Shown piece after piece: positions 50,048 to 58,452 of a DNA stretch of 64,000 bases. The stretch's first letter is position 1. Every line of letters begins with the position of its first letter. The position numbers were made by a program, and so were the translations under genes. The DNA is from Pseudomonas sp. ATCC PTA-122608. GTDB lineage: Bacteria; Pseudomonadota; Gammaproteobacteria; Pseudomonadales; Pseudomonadaceae. The notes below the pieces were generated by a model. That model was not told the origin of the DNA and did not search any database. It saw nothing but the letters and a program-made list of their open reading frames with translations. The stretch spans positions 111,079-175,078 of the forward strand of contig NZ_LPNO01000005.1 of the NCBI RefSeq assembly GCF_001952855.1, given 5' to 3'.

Positions 50048-50359
50048 TCACCTCGGCTGCAAACAATCCAGCGCTCGATCCACCACCACCTTCGACATTT
50101 CCACCAAATGCATCACCGCCCGCTGCGAACCATTCAGCGGCTCGGTCGACGCCTGGGCGGTCGCCACGGCGCAATGCAGCAACTCGGCAGCATGGGCCAG
50201 CGCATCTTCGAAACTCAGTTCGTCATCAACGGTAAACGGGGTGGGTGAAGGCTGCGCGTCCGGCGCTTTGAGGTAGCGATCAATCACTCGGCGTGAGGCA
50301 TCAGTGTCGCGGAGTAAGGCTTTATGGAATGCGGGTGGATCGGGGGTAACTTTGACCAT
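50048..50359 (-). CDS. DUF6124 family protein
   Basis: A 103-residue Pseudomonas-specific protein (MVKVTPDPPAF, FTVDDELSFEDALAHAAELLHCAVATA, LVEMSKVVVDRALD). The family occurs in several copies per genome and has no known function. ATG 50359 has AGGAG at good spacing; an in-frame codon at 50389 is less likely. Preceded by a 400-base gap with strong secondary structure. Confidence 0.8.
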   Translation of the reverse strand: MVKVTPDPPAFHKALLRDTDASRRVIDRYLKAPDAQPSPTPFTVDDELSFEDALAHAAELLHCAVATAQASTEPLNGSQRAVMHLVEMSKVVVDRALDCLQPR

Positions 50360-50397
50360 GGTAGAACTCCTAGCAGTGAGTTGAACCACTAACCTCT

Positions 50398-50605
50398 CGC
50401 GACTAAACGATCAGAAGGTGGCAGCTGTACGCAGGTTAGTCGACCGGCCGCTAGGCACCGGCGCACCCGAAGGTGCCCTGCGCACAGCCACCATAAAGTG
50501 CAGGCGATAAATACCTGGCTTTGAGATGGCGCTGTACGCCTAGCGTTATCCGGGCGACTAAACCCGATCACCGAATATGCGGTGACGGAACGCAGACTAG
50601 TCGCG
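50398..50605 (-). ncRNA. Structured leader upstream of the DUF6124 gene
   Basis: The gap 50360-50760 has no convincing gene but has nested complementarity: CGCGACTA (50398-50405) with TAGTCGCG (50598-50605); TTAGTCG (50436-50442) with CGACTAA (50555-50561); GGCACC (50454-50459) with GGTGCC (50472-50477); and hairpin TCACCG/CGGTGA (50568-50585). Read on the minus strand it would be a 5' leader. A cis-regulatory RNA is inferred; no named family is claimed. Confidence 0.45.
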
Positions 50606-50760
50606 GGATTTTGCTGGCGCAAGCGCTTGGAATTCTCTAGGAAACGTCCTGCAAATGAAAGGGATGAGTCTTCCTGGCCATTCCCAATCACGCCACTTCT
50701 TGACTCTCCCCCTAAGGTCACACCTCACCCTGAACCCCCAATTTTCAGGACTCCACCGCC

Positions 50761-51405
50761 ATGAGCCAACGCATCCTGGTCATCCTCGGCCACCCTTCCA
50801 GCACCAGCTTCTGCTCCGCCCTCACCGACACCTACATCACCAGCGCCAAAACAGCCGGCCACGAAGTGCGCGTCCTGCGCCTGGGCGACCTGGCTTTCGA
50901 CCCGATCCTCCACAATGGCTACAGCCTGATCCAACCCTTGGAACCCGACCTGCTCGGCGCCCAATCCGACATCCTGTGGGCCAATCACCTGACGTTTGTT
51001 TTTCCCATCTGGTGGGGTGGCATCCCGGCGTTGATGAAGGGGTTTATCGACCGAATTTTCCTGTCCGGTTTCGCCTTCAAATACCGCAAAGGCAACGCCT
51101 TCCCCGACAAACTCCTGAAGGGCCGAACCGCGCATTTGCTGGTGACCCTGGACACGCCGCCGTGGTATTACAGGTGGTTCTACCGCATGCCCGCGCTGCA
51201 CCAGATGCGCAAGACGACGCTGGAGTTTTGTGGCATCCAGCCGATCAAGACGCTGTTGTTCGGACCGGTACTCGGCTCCACGCCACAGCAACGGGACCGA
51301 TGGCTACAACAGGCCAGTACTCTCTTAGGGAAAAGGACTTTTCATGTACATCGGCAAAGCTGCTCAGTTGTCGGGCACCACGATCAAGGCGATTCGTCAC
51401 TATGA
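50761..51405 (+). CDS. Flavodoxin-2-fold NAD(P)H oxidoreductase
   Basis: A 214-residue quinone-reductase-like flavoprotein: ILVILGHPSSTSFCSAL (FMN/FAD phosphate loop), FVFPIWWGGIPALMKGFIDRIFLSGFAFKY, and a C-terminal HQMRKTTLEFCGI. The last 20 or so residues overlap the merR start by 62 bases and look unlike the family; a stop in the neighbouring frame at the TCTTAG near 51320 would give a more normal end, so a small frameshift is possible. Likely regulated by the MerR protein downstream. Confidence 0.85.
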   Translation: MSQRILVILGHPSSTSFCSALTDTYITSAKTAGHEVRVLRLGDLAFDPILHNGYSLIQPLEPDLLGAQSDILWANHLTFVFPIWWGGIPALMKGFIDRIFLSGFAFKYRKGNAFPDKLLKGRTAHLLVTLDTPPWYYRWFYRMPALHQMRKTTLEFCGIQPIKTLLFGPVLGSTPQQRDRWLQQASTLLGKRTFHVHRQSCSVVGHHDQGDSSL

Positions 51406-51700
51406 GGCAATCGGCCTGTTGCCGCCGCCGCAGCGGGAGGGCCGCTATCGGATCTATTCAGCACAAAGCGTCGAGCTCCTGATGTTTATCAAGTGCGCCC
51501 AGCAGCTGGGCTTCAAGCTCAAGGAACTGCAGGGCATTCTGCATAACGCGCAGGGCGATGAGCTGCCTTGGCATAAGGCAAATAAAGCGATTGCAGACAA
51601 AAAACAGCAACTGTCCCATCAGATTGAAGCTCTCCAACGGGTGTATACGGACCTGGTCAAGTTTGAAGCGAACTGGACCGGTCACTGTCAGCCTGAGTAA
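51344..51700 (+). CDS. MerR-family transcriptional regulator
   Basis: A 118-residue regulator with the N-terminal winged HTH (MYIGKAAQLSGTTIKAIRHYEAIGLLPPPQREGRYRIY) and a dimerising coiled coil (about 80-110). It has no C-terminal metal-binding cysteines like those of MerR or CueR, so an organic or redox signal is more likely. Overlaps and probably controls the oxidoreductase. Confidence 0.88.
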   Translation: MYIGKAAQLSGTTIKAIRHYEAIGLLPPPQREGRYRIYSAQSVELLMFIKCAQQLGFKLKELQGILHNAQGDELPWHKANKAIADKKQQLSHQIEALQRVYTDLVKFEANWTGHCQPE

Positions 51701-51900
51701 TGTCCGGTTGCCAGTGAATGACCTTCGCCTAAAGCGTAGTAGCAACTAGCCACCCCCTGTAGTAGGCTCCTAACCAATTGACAACACCTCCCAGGCCCGG
51801 CAGTACAAGGCAGTTACCATGTCACAGCGAAGGATCCGCTCTGTTGGCCCAAGGCTCTGCTTTACCTGCCTAACGGCCCCCGCTCACTCCAGGCTCTCAC

Positions 51901-52845
51901 ATGACTGATCTTCCCCCTTCGATCGCCCACCGGCGTTTATCGGAGGCGACGCCCCCTGCGCTGCAAACACCTCTGCGCGAAGCGCGTTTCAACCTTTCGC
52001 GGGATGTGGTGCTGCCTGCACGCACCCGGCTGCAGTTGGACGAGTGCCTGGCGCGCCTGCGCTTTCATACGAAAATTTACCAGGACTGGGGCTTTGCTGC
52101 CGTAGACCCGATGGGCATGACCGCCATCTTGAACTTCTATGGCCCGCCCGGCACCGGCAAGACCTTATGTGCAGAGGCCCTCGCCGGTCAGCTTGGGCTG
52201 CCGTTCATGGCACTGGGTATCGCCGAGTTGGAAAGCAAGTTCATGGGCGATACGGCCAAGAACATTCAGGCGACCTTCGAACAGGCCCGGCAAACCGGGG
52301 CGCTGCTGTTCTTCGATGAAGCCGACACGTTGCTCGGCAAGCGCTTGTCGTCCGTCACCCAGGGCGTGGACAACGAGGTCAATGCCATGCGCTCGACCTT
52401 GCTGATCGAGCTGGAGCGTTTCGAGGGCATCGTGGTGTTTGCCACCAATTTTGCCAAGAATTATGACGAGGCCTTTCGCAGCAGGATCGGTTACCACGTC
52501 GAATTCTGTTTGCCCGACCTGGGCGCCCGGCAACAGCTTTGGGAGCGTTTCCTGGTGCCGCAGATTCCGCTGGCCGGGCCGCGCGGAGCGTTGATCGACA
52601 GTGCCAGCCTGCGTTCCGACGGGCTATCTGGCCGAGAAATCCGCACGTGCATGCGCCTGGCACTGCCCAAGTCGTTTCTTGCCGCCGAGAAAAACGGCGG
52701 GCCCCCGTGCCTGCACGCCGAGCACTTGCACGCGGCTATCGATGAAGTCCTGGCCAGTCACCTCCAGGTAGCAACACCGCCTCCCACCCGAATACACAGC
52801 GAGCAGGACGTGGCTCGTGCCAAAAGCCTGCTAGGCCTTCAATAA
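51901..52845 (+). CDS. AAA+ ATPase, first gene of the candidate system
   Basis: A 314-residue single-domain classic AAA ATPase (Cdc48/spastin-like clade). Walker A GPPGTGKT (81-88), Walker B LLFFDEAD (135-142), sensor 1 FATN (180-183), arginine fingers in AFRSRIG (191-197) and sensor 2 GLSGREI. The N-terminal 70 residues are an alpha-helical cap; no protease domain. It heads a six-gene operon with 7-base and shorter gaps to its neighbour. Probably remodels or loads a partner protein of the motor complex; that is inference. A perfect TTGACA at 51778-51783 may be the -35 of the operon. Confidence 0.88.
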   Translation: MTDLPPSIAHRRLSEATPPALQTPLREARFNLSRDVVLPARTRLQLDECLARLRFHTKIYQDWGFAAVDPMGMTAILNFYGPPGTGKTLCAEALAGQLGLPFMALGIAELESKFMGDTAKNIQATFEQARQTGALLFFDEADTLLGKRLSSVTQGVDNEVNAMRSTLLIELERFEGIVVFATNFAKNYDEAFRSRIGYHVEFCLPDLGARQQLWERFLVPQIPLAGPRGALIDSASLRSDGLSGREIRTCMRLALPKSFLAAEKNGGPPCLHAEHLHAAIDEVLASHLQVATPPPTRIHSEQDVARAKSLLGLQ

Positions 52846-52852
52846 CTTAATA

Positions 52853-54115
52853 ATGAGCAACGTCATGGGAATTCTTTCAAAAATGTGGGGCGGCATCAAA
52901 AAAGCTGCCTCGTCGGCCTGGGAAAAGACTAAGGAAGTAGCCAGAGAAGCTATCGGCTTGATGGCAGAAAAGGCTGAGACGTTTGTCGGCACAGTCAAAA
53001 GCGTCTGGCAGAAGGTGAAGCCCTTTATTGAAAAGGTCGTACAGCCGGCTCTGAAGCTCGCCGTGCAATGGACTTCGGCCGCGTTGCCCGCCTTTCCTTG
53101 GGTCGCCGGAGCCATCGCAGCCTTCGACAAAGCGCTGGATGCCTTGGTGGCCTGGGACAAGACCGTCATGGCGAAAAAACTCGATGCCGCCATTCACTGG
53201 GTCATTCAGAGAGCCAAGGACCTGCACGACATAAACCTCAGTAAAGAGGAAATGGCCACCGCGGCAGAACACGAAGCAACCTTCCGCGAGGCCCGCAGCG
53301 AGGTGCGCGGTGATGCCGCCAAGGCCATCGACCTGGCCAGCCTGATTACCAGCTATGCACAGCTCAATACGCGCATCACTCACGTCATGGAAAACAACAA
53401 CATTGAGGACTTTGAGCACTACCTGCGCTTGCGTGCCGCGCAAAAATTGCTCAAGGACACCGAAAAACGCCTGATGCTGGCGCAAGACATCCACGTTATC
53501 AATGCCGACGACCTGTTCCTTATGGAGATCGGCGCCGAGCTGCTGAAGAAAACTCCGAGCATCAGCGACGCCGACACCCAACGTCTGGACGAAGTCATCT
53601 ACGCGCGCTTCCAGCAGAAGTTGATCCCGTTCGTGTTCGAAGAAATGATCATGGCCTGGGGCTGCAACCTGGACACCATGGAGCAGGAATGGAAAGCCCA
53701 GAGCCAAGCCATCGCCAAGGATCAGGTGCTGCTGCGCCGTCTGGAAATCGGCCAGCGTCTGTCTGAACTGGATGCTGAAGAGGCCGCGATACTGGCCGAC
53801 CTGCAGGCCAAGGTGCCGGCCCTCAAAGCCCAGATGGACAGCAAGCGCAAACGCGCCAATGAAATGCGCAGCTACGTGTTTGCCGCCGAAGGTTTCCTGC
53901 AGATGCTGGAAAAAAATCCCGAGGATTTCGCCGACAAGGAATACCTGCTCGAAGACAGCAGCGCAGCCGGGATGATCATCATCGAGTGTGCCCAGCACGG
54001 TAAGCAATGGGAGGAGCTCAGCGAGTCCGAGCAGTTCCTGATCATCGATTTCGCCAATATCTTTGAGGAAGCCAGTCGCGCCCGAGCGGCCAGGCTGGTC
54101 GAGGTGGTGGCGTGA
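52853..54115 (+). CDS. Unknown helical protein of the candidate system
   Basis: A 420-residue protein with no recognised family. The first 120 residues are amphipathic to hydrophobic helices rich in Trp and Lys (WGGIKKAASSAWEKTKEV, WTSAALPAFPWVAGAIAAFDKAL), possibly membrane-associating. The rest is long charged helices, with a predicted coiled coil at about 285-345 (LLRRLEIGQRLSELDAEEAAILADLQAKVPAL, in parts). Starts 7 bases after the AAA+ gene and overlaps the channel gene by 4 bases (GTGA), so stoichiometric co-production is likely. Confidence 0.75.
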   Translation: MSNVMGILSKMWGGIKKAASSAWEKTKEVAREAIGLMAEKAETFVGTVKSVWQKVKPFIEKVVQPALKLAVQWTSAALPAFPWVAGAIAAFDKALDALVAWDKTVMAKKLDAAIHWVIQRAKDLHDINLSKEEMATAAEHEATFREARSEVRGDAAKAIDLASLITSYAQLNTRITHVMENNNIEDFEHYLRLRAAQKLLKDTEKRLMLAQDIHVINADDLFLMEIGAELLKKTPSISDADTQRLDEVIYARFQQKLIPFVFEEMIMAWGCNLDTMEQEWKAQSQAIAKDQVLLRRLEIGQRLSELDAEEAAILADLQAKVPALKAQMDSKRKRANEMRSYVFAAEGFLQMLEKNPEDFADKEYLLEDSSAAGMIIIECAQHGKQWEELSESEQFLIIDFANIFEEASRARAARLVEVVA

Positions 54116-56064
54116 AGTTCGACGAAATCATCGCGTTCCTGATCCCGGGAAACGACCCCATACAGCTGTTTTTTGGCGGCCTGTTTCTGATCCTGATCGC
54201 CGCGACGCTGATCGGCGTATGGCGTGGCGCTACCTCAGAGTCCTGGGAAAAGCGATGGAACGGCAACGGTCAAGTCGATGACTTGGACGTGGAACACGGC
54301 TCGGTCAATGAGATCAGTGCTGCCGTGGCCAGCCCCGGCGAAAAGCTCGCGGACATCATGCCCGGCATCCTGCTGATCCTGGGGCTGCTCGGTACGTTCC
54401 TCGGCTTGGGTATCGCCCTGAACAAGGCCTCGACCATCCTGCTCGAAGCCAATGCAGGGGGCGGCATGGACAATGCCATGGCCAACCTGATGGGCATGAT
54501 GGAAGGCTTGGGCACCAAGTTCAAAACATCCACCTGGGGCATCATGGCTTTCCTGCTGCTCAAGGCGTGGTCGGCCCGCAATGGCTACGAGGAGCGACGC
54601 CTGCGTTGGTGTGTCGGCAAGATGAAAGCCGCGTTCGACTTCAGCCGCCTGGCACAACAGCAGGAACGCCAGCAAACCCAATATGCACTGATCGAGGCCT
54701 TGGGCAGGATTGACCAGACACTGGTCAGCCAAGGGCAAGCAAATCACGCGTTGCTTGAAACCCAATGCACACTGAACAAGCATTCTGGCGCCATCCAGGT
54801 TGCCACTCACAAGGCTGTCCAGACATTGCAGCAGGCCCTGGTGCCCGAGATGCAGGCCCTCAACGCCAGCAACGCTCAAGCTCGTGATGCGCTGCAAGAG
54901 ACGCTGACTCACCTGCATCAACACGGCGTCACGCTGGGTGCGACCCACTCGGCCATCCAGGACCTGCAACAAGCCCTGTTGCCCGAGGTGCAGACGCTTA
55001 ACACCAGCAATAACCAGGCACGCGATGCCCTGCTGGAAACCGTCACGCATCTGCAGCAACACGGCATCACGGCGAGCGCGACCCACTCCGCAGTTCAGGA
55101 TCTGCAGCAAGCCCTGCTGCCCGAAGTTCAGAACCTCAACACCCACGCCGAGCAAGCGCTGGAGGCTTTGCGCGACACCGCCAGCACTCAGCAACAGAAC
55201 AACGAAGGGCAGAAACAACAGCTCAAGGCCGCCCATGCCGCGCAAAAAAGCCTGGAGCATATGGAGGCCAATATCAGCAACCTGGCAGCGATTTCCGAGG
55301 CGGCCACGCAGATGGCCGGTGCTGCCAGCGATGTGGGCCTGTCAGCCAAGGAACTGCAGTCGGCTATCGGTGGTTTCAAGGATGGTGTTGCCGATGTACT
55401 GGGCAGTATCAAGCAAGACTTGGGCAGTACCATCGGCCAGATGGGAGACAGCTTCACAGACAATATGGCCACTATGTCCGCGACCATGGCCAACGCCACC
55501 GGCGGTATTTCAACAGCCGTCACCAACCTGTCCAGTAGCGTCGGCCAGACGATGGACAAGATACAGAAGTCAAACGAAGACTCGATGGCAATCCAGAAGA
55601 ATGCCCAAATCGAATTCCTGGGGACCAGCGAAAACCTGAACATAAATATTGGGAGCATGACCGACCTGGTCGGGGACCTGCGTGAACGCATTGTCTCTGG
55701 GCTCAAGGCCGTGTCGGAAAGCAGTCGGGGCATGATCGCCGTCAACTCTAAATTCCAGGACGTCACTGAAAAAGCCGCCCGTAGCGCCGTCGCAATCGAG
55801 GAACTCGTCGCTGAACTGCAAAAGCTCCAACACGCCAGCCCCTTGCAACCGGTAATGGATACCGTCGCAGGCCGGGTCGAGATGATCGGGCATAGCCTGC
55901 AGCGCCTGGACGAGCACCTGCTCGCACTCAAGTCGGCTGCCGACGACGAGCGACAGTTACACGCGATTGGCCAACTGCAGGCCCCGCTGCAACGGATTGT
56001 AGAGCGGCTTGAAAACCCCGCCCCGCGCCTCAAGCCCTTGAGTCTCAGTGCCGTAGAGGCGTGA
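54112..56064 (+). CDS. MotA/ExbB/ZorA-like channel protein with long tail
   Basis: A 650-residue membrane protein starting at GTG 54112. Helix 1 is about 18-37. Helices 2 and 3 carry the MotA/TolQ/ExbB core: PGILLILGLLGTFLGLGIAL (about 84-103) and KFKTSTWGIMAFLLLKAW (about 136-153), closest in layout to ZorA of the Zorya system. From residue 165 on there is a cytoplasmic coiled-coil tail, with three tandem 46-47-residue repeats (224-362) and a MCP-like helical region (380-600). Pairs with the OmpA-domain protein encoded next. Confidence 0.85.
   Translation: MKFDEIIAFLIPGNDPIQLFFGGLFLILIAATLIGVWRGATSESWEKRWNGNGQVDDLDVEHGSVNEISAAVASPGEKLADIMPGILLILGLLGTFLGLGIALNKASTILLEANAGGGMDNAMANLMGMMEGLGTKFKTSTWGIMAFLLLKAWSARNGYEERRLRWCVGKMKAAFDFSRLAQQQERQQTQYALIEALGRIDQTLVSQGQANHALLETQCTLNKHSGAIQVATHKAVQTLQQALVPEMQALNASNAQARDALQETLTHLHQHGVTLGATHSAIQDLQQALLPEVQTLNTSNNQARDALLETVTHLQQHGITASATHSAVQDLQQALLPEVQNLNTHAEQALEALRDTASTQQQNNEGQKQQLKAAHAAQKSLEHMEANISNLAAISEAATQMAGAASDVGLSAKELQSAIGGFKDGVADVLGSIKQDLGSTIGQMGDSFTDNMATMSATMANATGGISTAVTNLSSSVGQTMDKIQKSNEDSMAIQKNAQIEFLGTSENLNINIGSMTDLVGDLRERIVSGLKAVSESSRGMIAVNSKFQDVTEKAARSAVAIEELVAELQKLQHASPLQPVMDTVAGRVEMIGHSLQRLDEHLLALKSAADDERQLHAIGQLQAPLQRIVERLENPAPRLKPLSLSAVEA
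54781..55197 (+). repeat. Three tandem ~138-base in-frame repeats
   Basis: Units 54781-54921 (141 bases), 54922-55059 and 55060-55197 (138 bases each) encode near-identical 46-47-residue segments with the core LQQALLPEVQ and ARDAL. Being in frame, copy-number change would alter tail length. Confidence 0.85.
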
Positions 56065-56074
56065 AGGTTTCCCC

Positions 56075-56719
56075 ATGAAAGACAAACCAAATGAATGGGT
56101 GTCCATCGCTGACCTGATGGCCGGAGTCATGGCCGTGGTCATGTTGCTACTGGTGATGTCGGTGCTGCAAAAGACCTACTCCGACCTCAAGCACAAGCAG
56201 GAGATGGAAAAAAGCAGCACCTCACAACGCGAAAAGGTTGGCGCGATTCTCAGCCAACTCAAGGCCTCGCTGGAAACCAGTGATAACGACGGGTTGGTTG
56301 TGCTGGACATCAACACGCAGAAGATGACCTTGCGGGACGGTATTTTCGGCCGCGGCAGCGCCTGTGTCACTGATCAGGCCAAACTGGCGTTCGCCAGTAT
56401 CGAGGCGCGTATCGCTGACTTCCTGGCCACCTTCAGCAGCGGAAAAGTGTATATCGAAGGCCATACCGACAACTTGCCCGTATCACGCCCAGTGACCAAC
56501 TTCGAGGCGTTTTGCACGGTATACGACGACAACTTCACTCTGTCCGCCGCACGCGCCCGAGAGGCCCGCAAGTTGATCATCGGCGACCTCGACACGGCCA
56601 GCGCAAAACGCGTGGTGGTGGCCGGCTACGGCGACTCCCAGCCCATTCCCGGCATCGCCCCCGAGGACGCACAACAACGGCGTATCGAAGTGCGCTGGGT
56701 GATTCAGGAAGATCGCTAG
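56075..56719 (+). CDS. MotB/OmpA/ZorB-like stator partner
   Basis: A 214-residue protein with one N-terminal membrane helix (about 10-31) carrying a conserved Asp13 in VSIADLMAG, the proton-accepting position of MotB and ZorB. A helical periplasmic linker (35-70) precedes an OmpA peptidoglycan-binding domain (about 75-214: EGHTDN, NFTLSAARAREA, AGYGDSQPI, RRIEVRW). Together with the previous protein this is a complete 5:2-type ion-driven motor unit. Starts 10 bases after its partner with GAAGG upstream. Confidence 0.88.
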   Translation: MKDKPNEWVSIADLMAGVMAVVMLLLVMSVLQKTYSDLKHKQEMEKSSTSQREKVGAILSQLKASLETSDNDGLVVLDINTQKMTLRDGIFGRGSACVTDQAKLAFASIEARIADFLATFSSGKVYIEGHTDNLPVSRPVTNFEAFCTVYDDNFTLSAARAREARKLIIGDLDTASAKRVVVAGYGDSQPIPGIAPEDAQQRRIEVRWVIQEDR

Positions 56720-56763
56720 GCAGGCTTCACCCCACTTTTCACTACAGACAAAGGATTACAGCA

Positions 56764-57504
56764 ATGGGTATCACCTACCGACCGGATGATGACCTGGCGT
56801 TTCTCCAGTACTGCACAGAGGACGACATCCGCCAACTGGCCAAGTACCTGATGTTCGATGACGACGGCGAAAAACGCGTGGCCAGCGAGATTGCCGACGA
56901 CCCGCAATTCAAACAGCTTGAGGGACAGCCGAACCAATGGCGCCAATGCTGGAAGTTGGTCGCCGGTGAGCTGCAGCATTTTGCCGGTGACTCCATCGTC
57001 AACCTGTTCCGCCGCCAGGGTGTTTTGTACCGGGAAATGCTCAGCGACGTCTGCGACAAGGCAAAAGCCAAATACGACAGTAAAGCGTCGGCCTATGACA
57101 TCGAAAACACGCTGATCGAACGGCTGGTCGCACAGTCCTGGGACAGCATGTCCGATGCTGAAAAACACAAGGCCATGGAATCGATGAACCTGCCAGACGC
57201 CATTGATTCGATGCCGATAGTGGCCATCATCAAGGCGATCAGCTCAGGCGGTAAAGGCTCGTTCGAGTGGTCGGCGTGGCTCGCGACCTCCGCGCGCCAG
57301 TTCTTCGGTAGCGCTGCCGCCATGGGCGCAGGCGGCGCCGCTGCGTTGATAGGCGGGCGCGCCGTGGCCGCTTTCGCAGGGCCGGTAGCGGCGTTGGCCA
57401 TTACCATTCCGATGTTCAGCGGCGCCGCCTACCGAGTCACGATTCCGGCGGTTATCCAGATCGCCTACATGCGCCGAAAATACGAAAAAGAGGACCGTTT
57501 CTAA
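56764..57504 (+). CDS. YaaW (UPF0174/DUF3944) family protein
   Basis: A 246-residue homologue of E. coli YaaW. Shared features: DLAFLQYCTEDDIRQLAKYL at the N terminus, KLVAGELQHFAGDSIVN (64-80), and the C-terminal AYRVTIPAVIQIAYMRR. Residues 181-220 form a Gly/Ala-rich hydrophobic segment like a glycine zipper, suitable for membrane insertion. YaaW function is unknown. ATG 56764 has AAAGGA upstream; a longer open frame from 56512 is a shadow. Possible effector of the system, by inference only. Confidence 0.85.
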   Translation: MGITYRPDDDLAFLQYCTEDDIRQLAKYLMFDDDGEKRVASEIADDPQFKQLEGQPNQWRQCWKLVAGELQHFAGDSIVNLFRRQGVLYREMLSDVCDKAKAKYDSKASAYDIENTLIERLVAQSWDSMSDAEKHKAMESMNLPDAIDSMPIVAIIKAISSGGKGSFEWSAWLATSARQFFGSAAAMGAGGAAALIGGRAVAAFAGPVAALAITIPMFSGAAYRVTIPAVIQIAYMRRKYEKEDRF

Positions 57505-58400
57505 TGCAAGCTGCCGCCGACCTGCTGCAAAAAATCTGGGTGCTCGATGAGTCCGCCTTCTCCAAAAAACTGCTGGATGCGCTGGCACAGGGCAAAGCCG
57601 TCATCCATGACGGCGTGGCCTACTGGAAAGCAGGCAGCGGCGAGACCGGCATCATCCAGCACTTGCCGTTCAAGGAGACGCTGATCAAGTCTGCTGAAGA
57701 GGCGATCAAAGCCGCACAAATGACCACGGTCCTGGCTGCGGCTGCCTCGACGTGCGTGATCCTCGGCGCCCTGATCATCCAGACCAAATACCTGGCCGCC
57801 AAGCTCGATAAGATCCAGAGCACTGTCGACGAAATATCCAAAGACCTGCACTCGCAAAACATCATCTACTACATGGACAAGGTCACCGACTACATCGGCG
57901 CCATAGAGGTCGCCCGTACGCTGCTGAAAGACCGCAGCCTGGCCCATGAAATCAAGGAAGTGGCCTACCCGCTTCTGGCCACGGCAGCCGCCAAGCGCAA
58001 CCACGCATTGTCGTTCATCGATAACATTCTGAACCTTGCGCACAACAGCAACGAGCTGACCAACAAGCACTATGAGCTGGTGGTTAACTTCGCTCACATG
58101 ATGCTGGAAATCATGCCGCTGGGCATGCACACCGAGTACCTGCTGGCCGCTCGCGTCGGTAAACCGCAGTTGGCACAACAAATTCTGGAGGATGGTTCCG
58201 AGCGCTATCAAGGCGCTATTGGGCTCTATAAAGGCTTCCTCAATGACCAACATCGCCAACTGGTCCGCGGCAGCATCGGCGATAAAGCTGAAACCTTCCA
58301 CCGCATCGAACACCGAGCCAAACAGCTGATCGACTCGGAAGAAAACCGGTTGTTACTGTCGCTGCCCAACGGTCGCATGGCGGTGCTCCAGGCTGCTTAA
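57504..58400 (+). CDS. Membrane-anchored protein of unknown family
   Basis: A 298-residue protein, start ATG sharing a base with the YaaW stop (TAATG). Residues 1-70 are a soluble helical domain, about 73-94 one hydrophobic helix (TTVLAAAASTCVILGALIIQ), 95-118 a short coiled coil (LAAKLDKIQSTVDEISKDL), then about 180 residues of helices. Proteins with this layout (small domain, one membrane helix, coiled coil) occur in cryptic defence operons, but no named family is claimed. Last gene of the operon. Confidence 0.7.
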   Translation: MQAAADLLQKIWVLDESAFSKKLLDALAQGKAVIHDGVAYWKAGSGETGIIQHLPFKETLIKSAEEAIKAAQMTTVLAAAASTCVILGALIIQTKYLAAKLDKIQSTVDEISKDLHSQNIIYYMDKVTDYIGAIEVARTLLKDRSLAHEIKEVAYPLLATAAAKRNHALSFIDNILNLAHNSNELTNKHYELVVNFAHMMLEIMPLGMHTEYLLAARVGKPQLAQQILEDGSERYQGAIGLYKGFLNDQHRQLVRGSIGDKAETFHRIEHRAKQLIDSEENRLLLSLPNGRMAVLQAA

Positions 58401-58452
58401 TGTGGCTCCAACCCCAATCGCTTGCCCGCAAGCGATTGGGATATACATAGCC

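Noticed and set aside
50389..50721. 110-codon minus-strand frame in the DUF6124 leader
   Set aside because: Overlaps the structured region and has odd composition; more likely a leader RNA than a protein.
51901..52845. MoxR or Lon/FtsH-type protease assignment for the AAA+ protein
   Set aside because: No protease or MoxR-specific motifs; the sequence is a single classic AAA module.
54781..55197. Possible CRISPR-like array
   Set aside because: Units are adjacent 138-141-base coding repeats without spacers.
54235..55260. 341-codon minus-strand frame in the ZorA-like gene
   Set aside because: Shadow of the repeat-rich coding strand.
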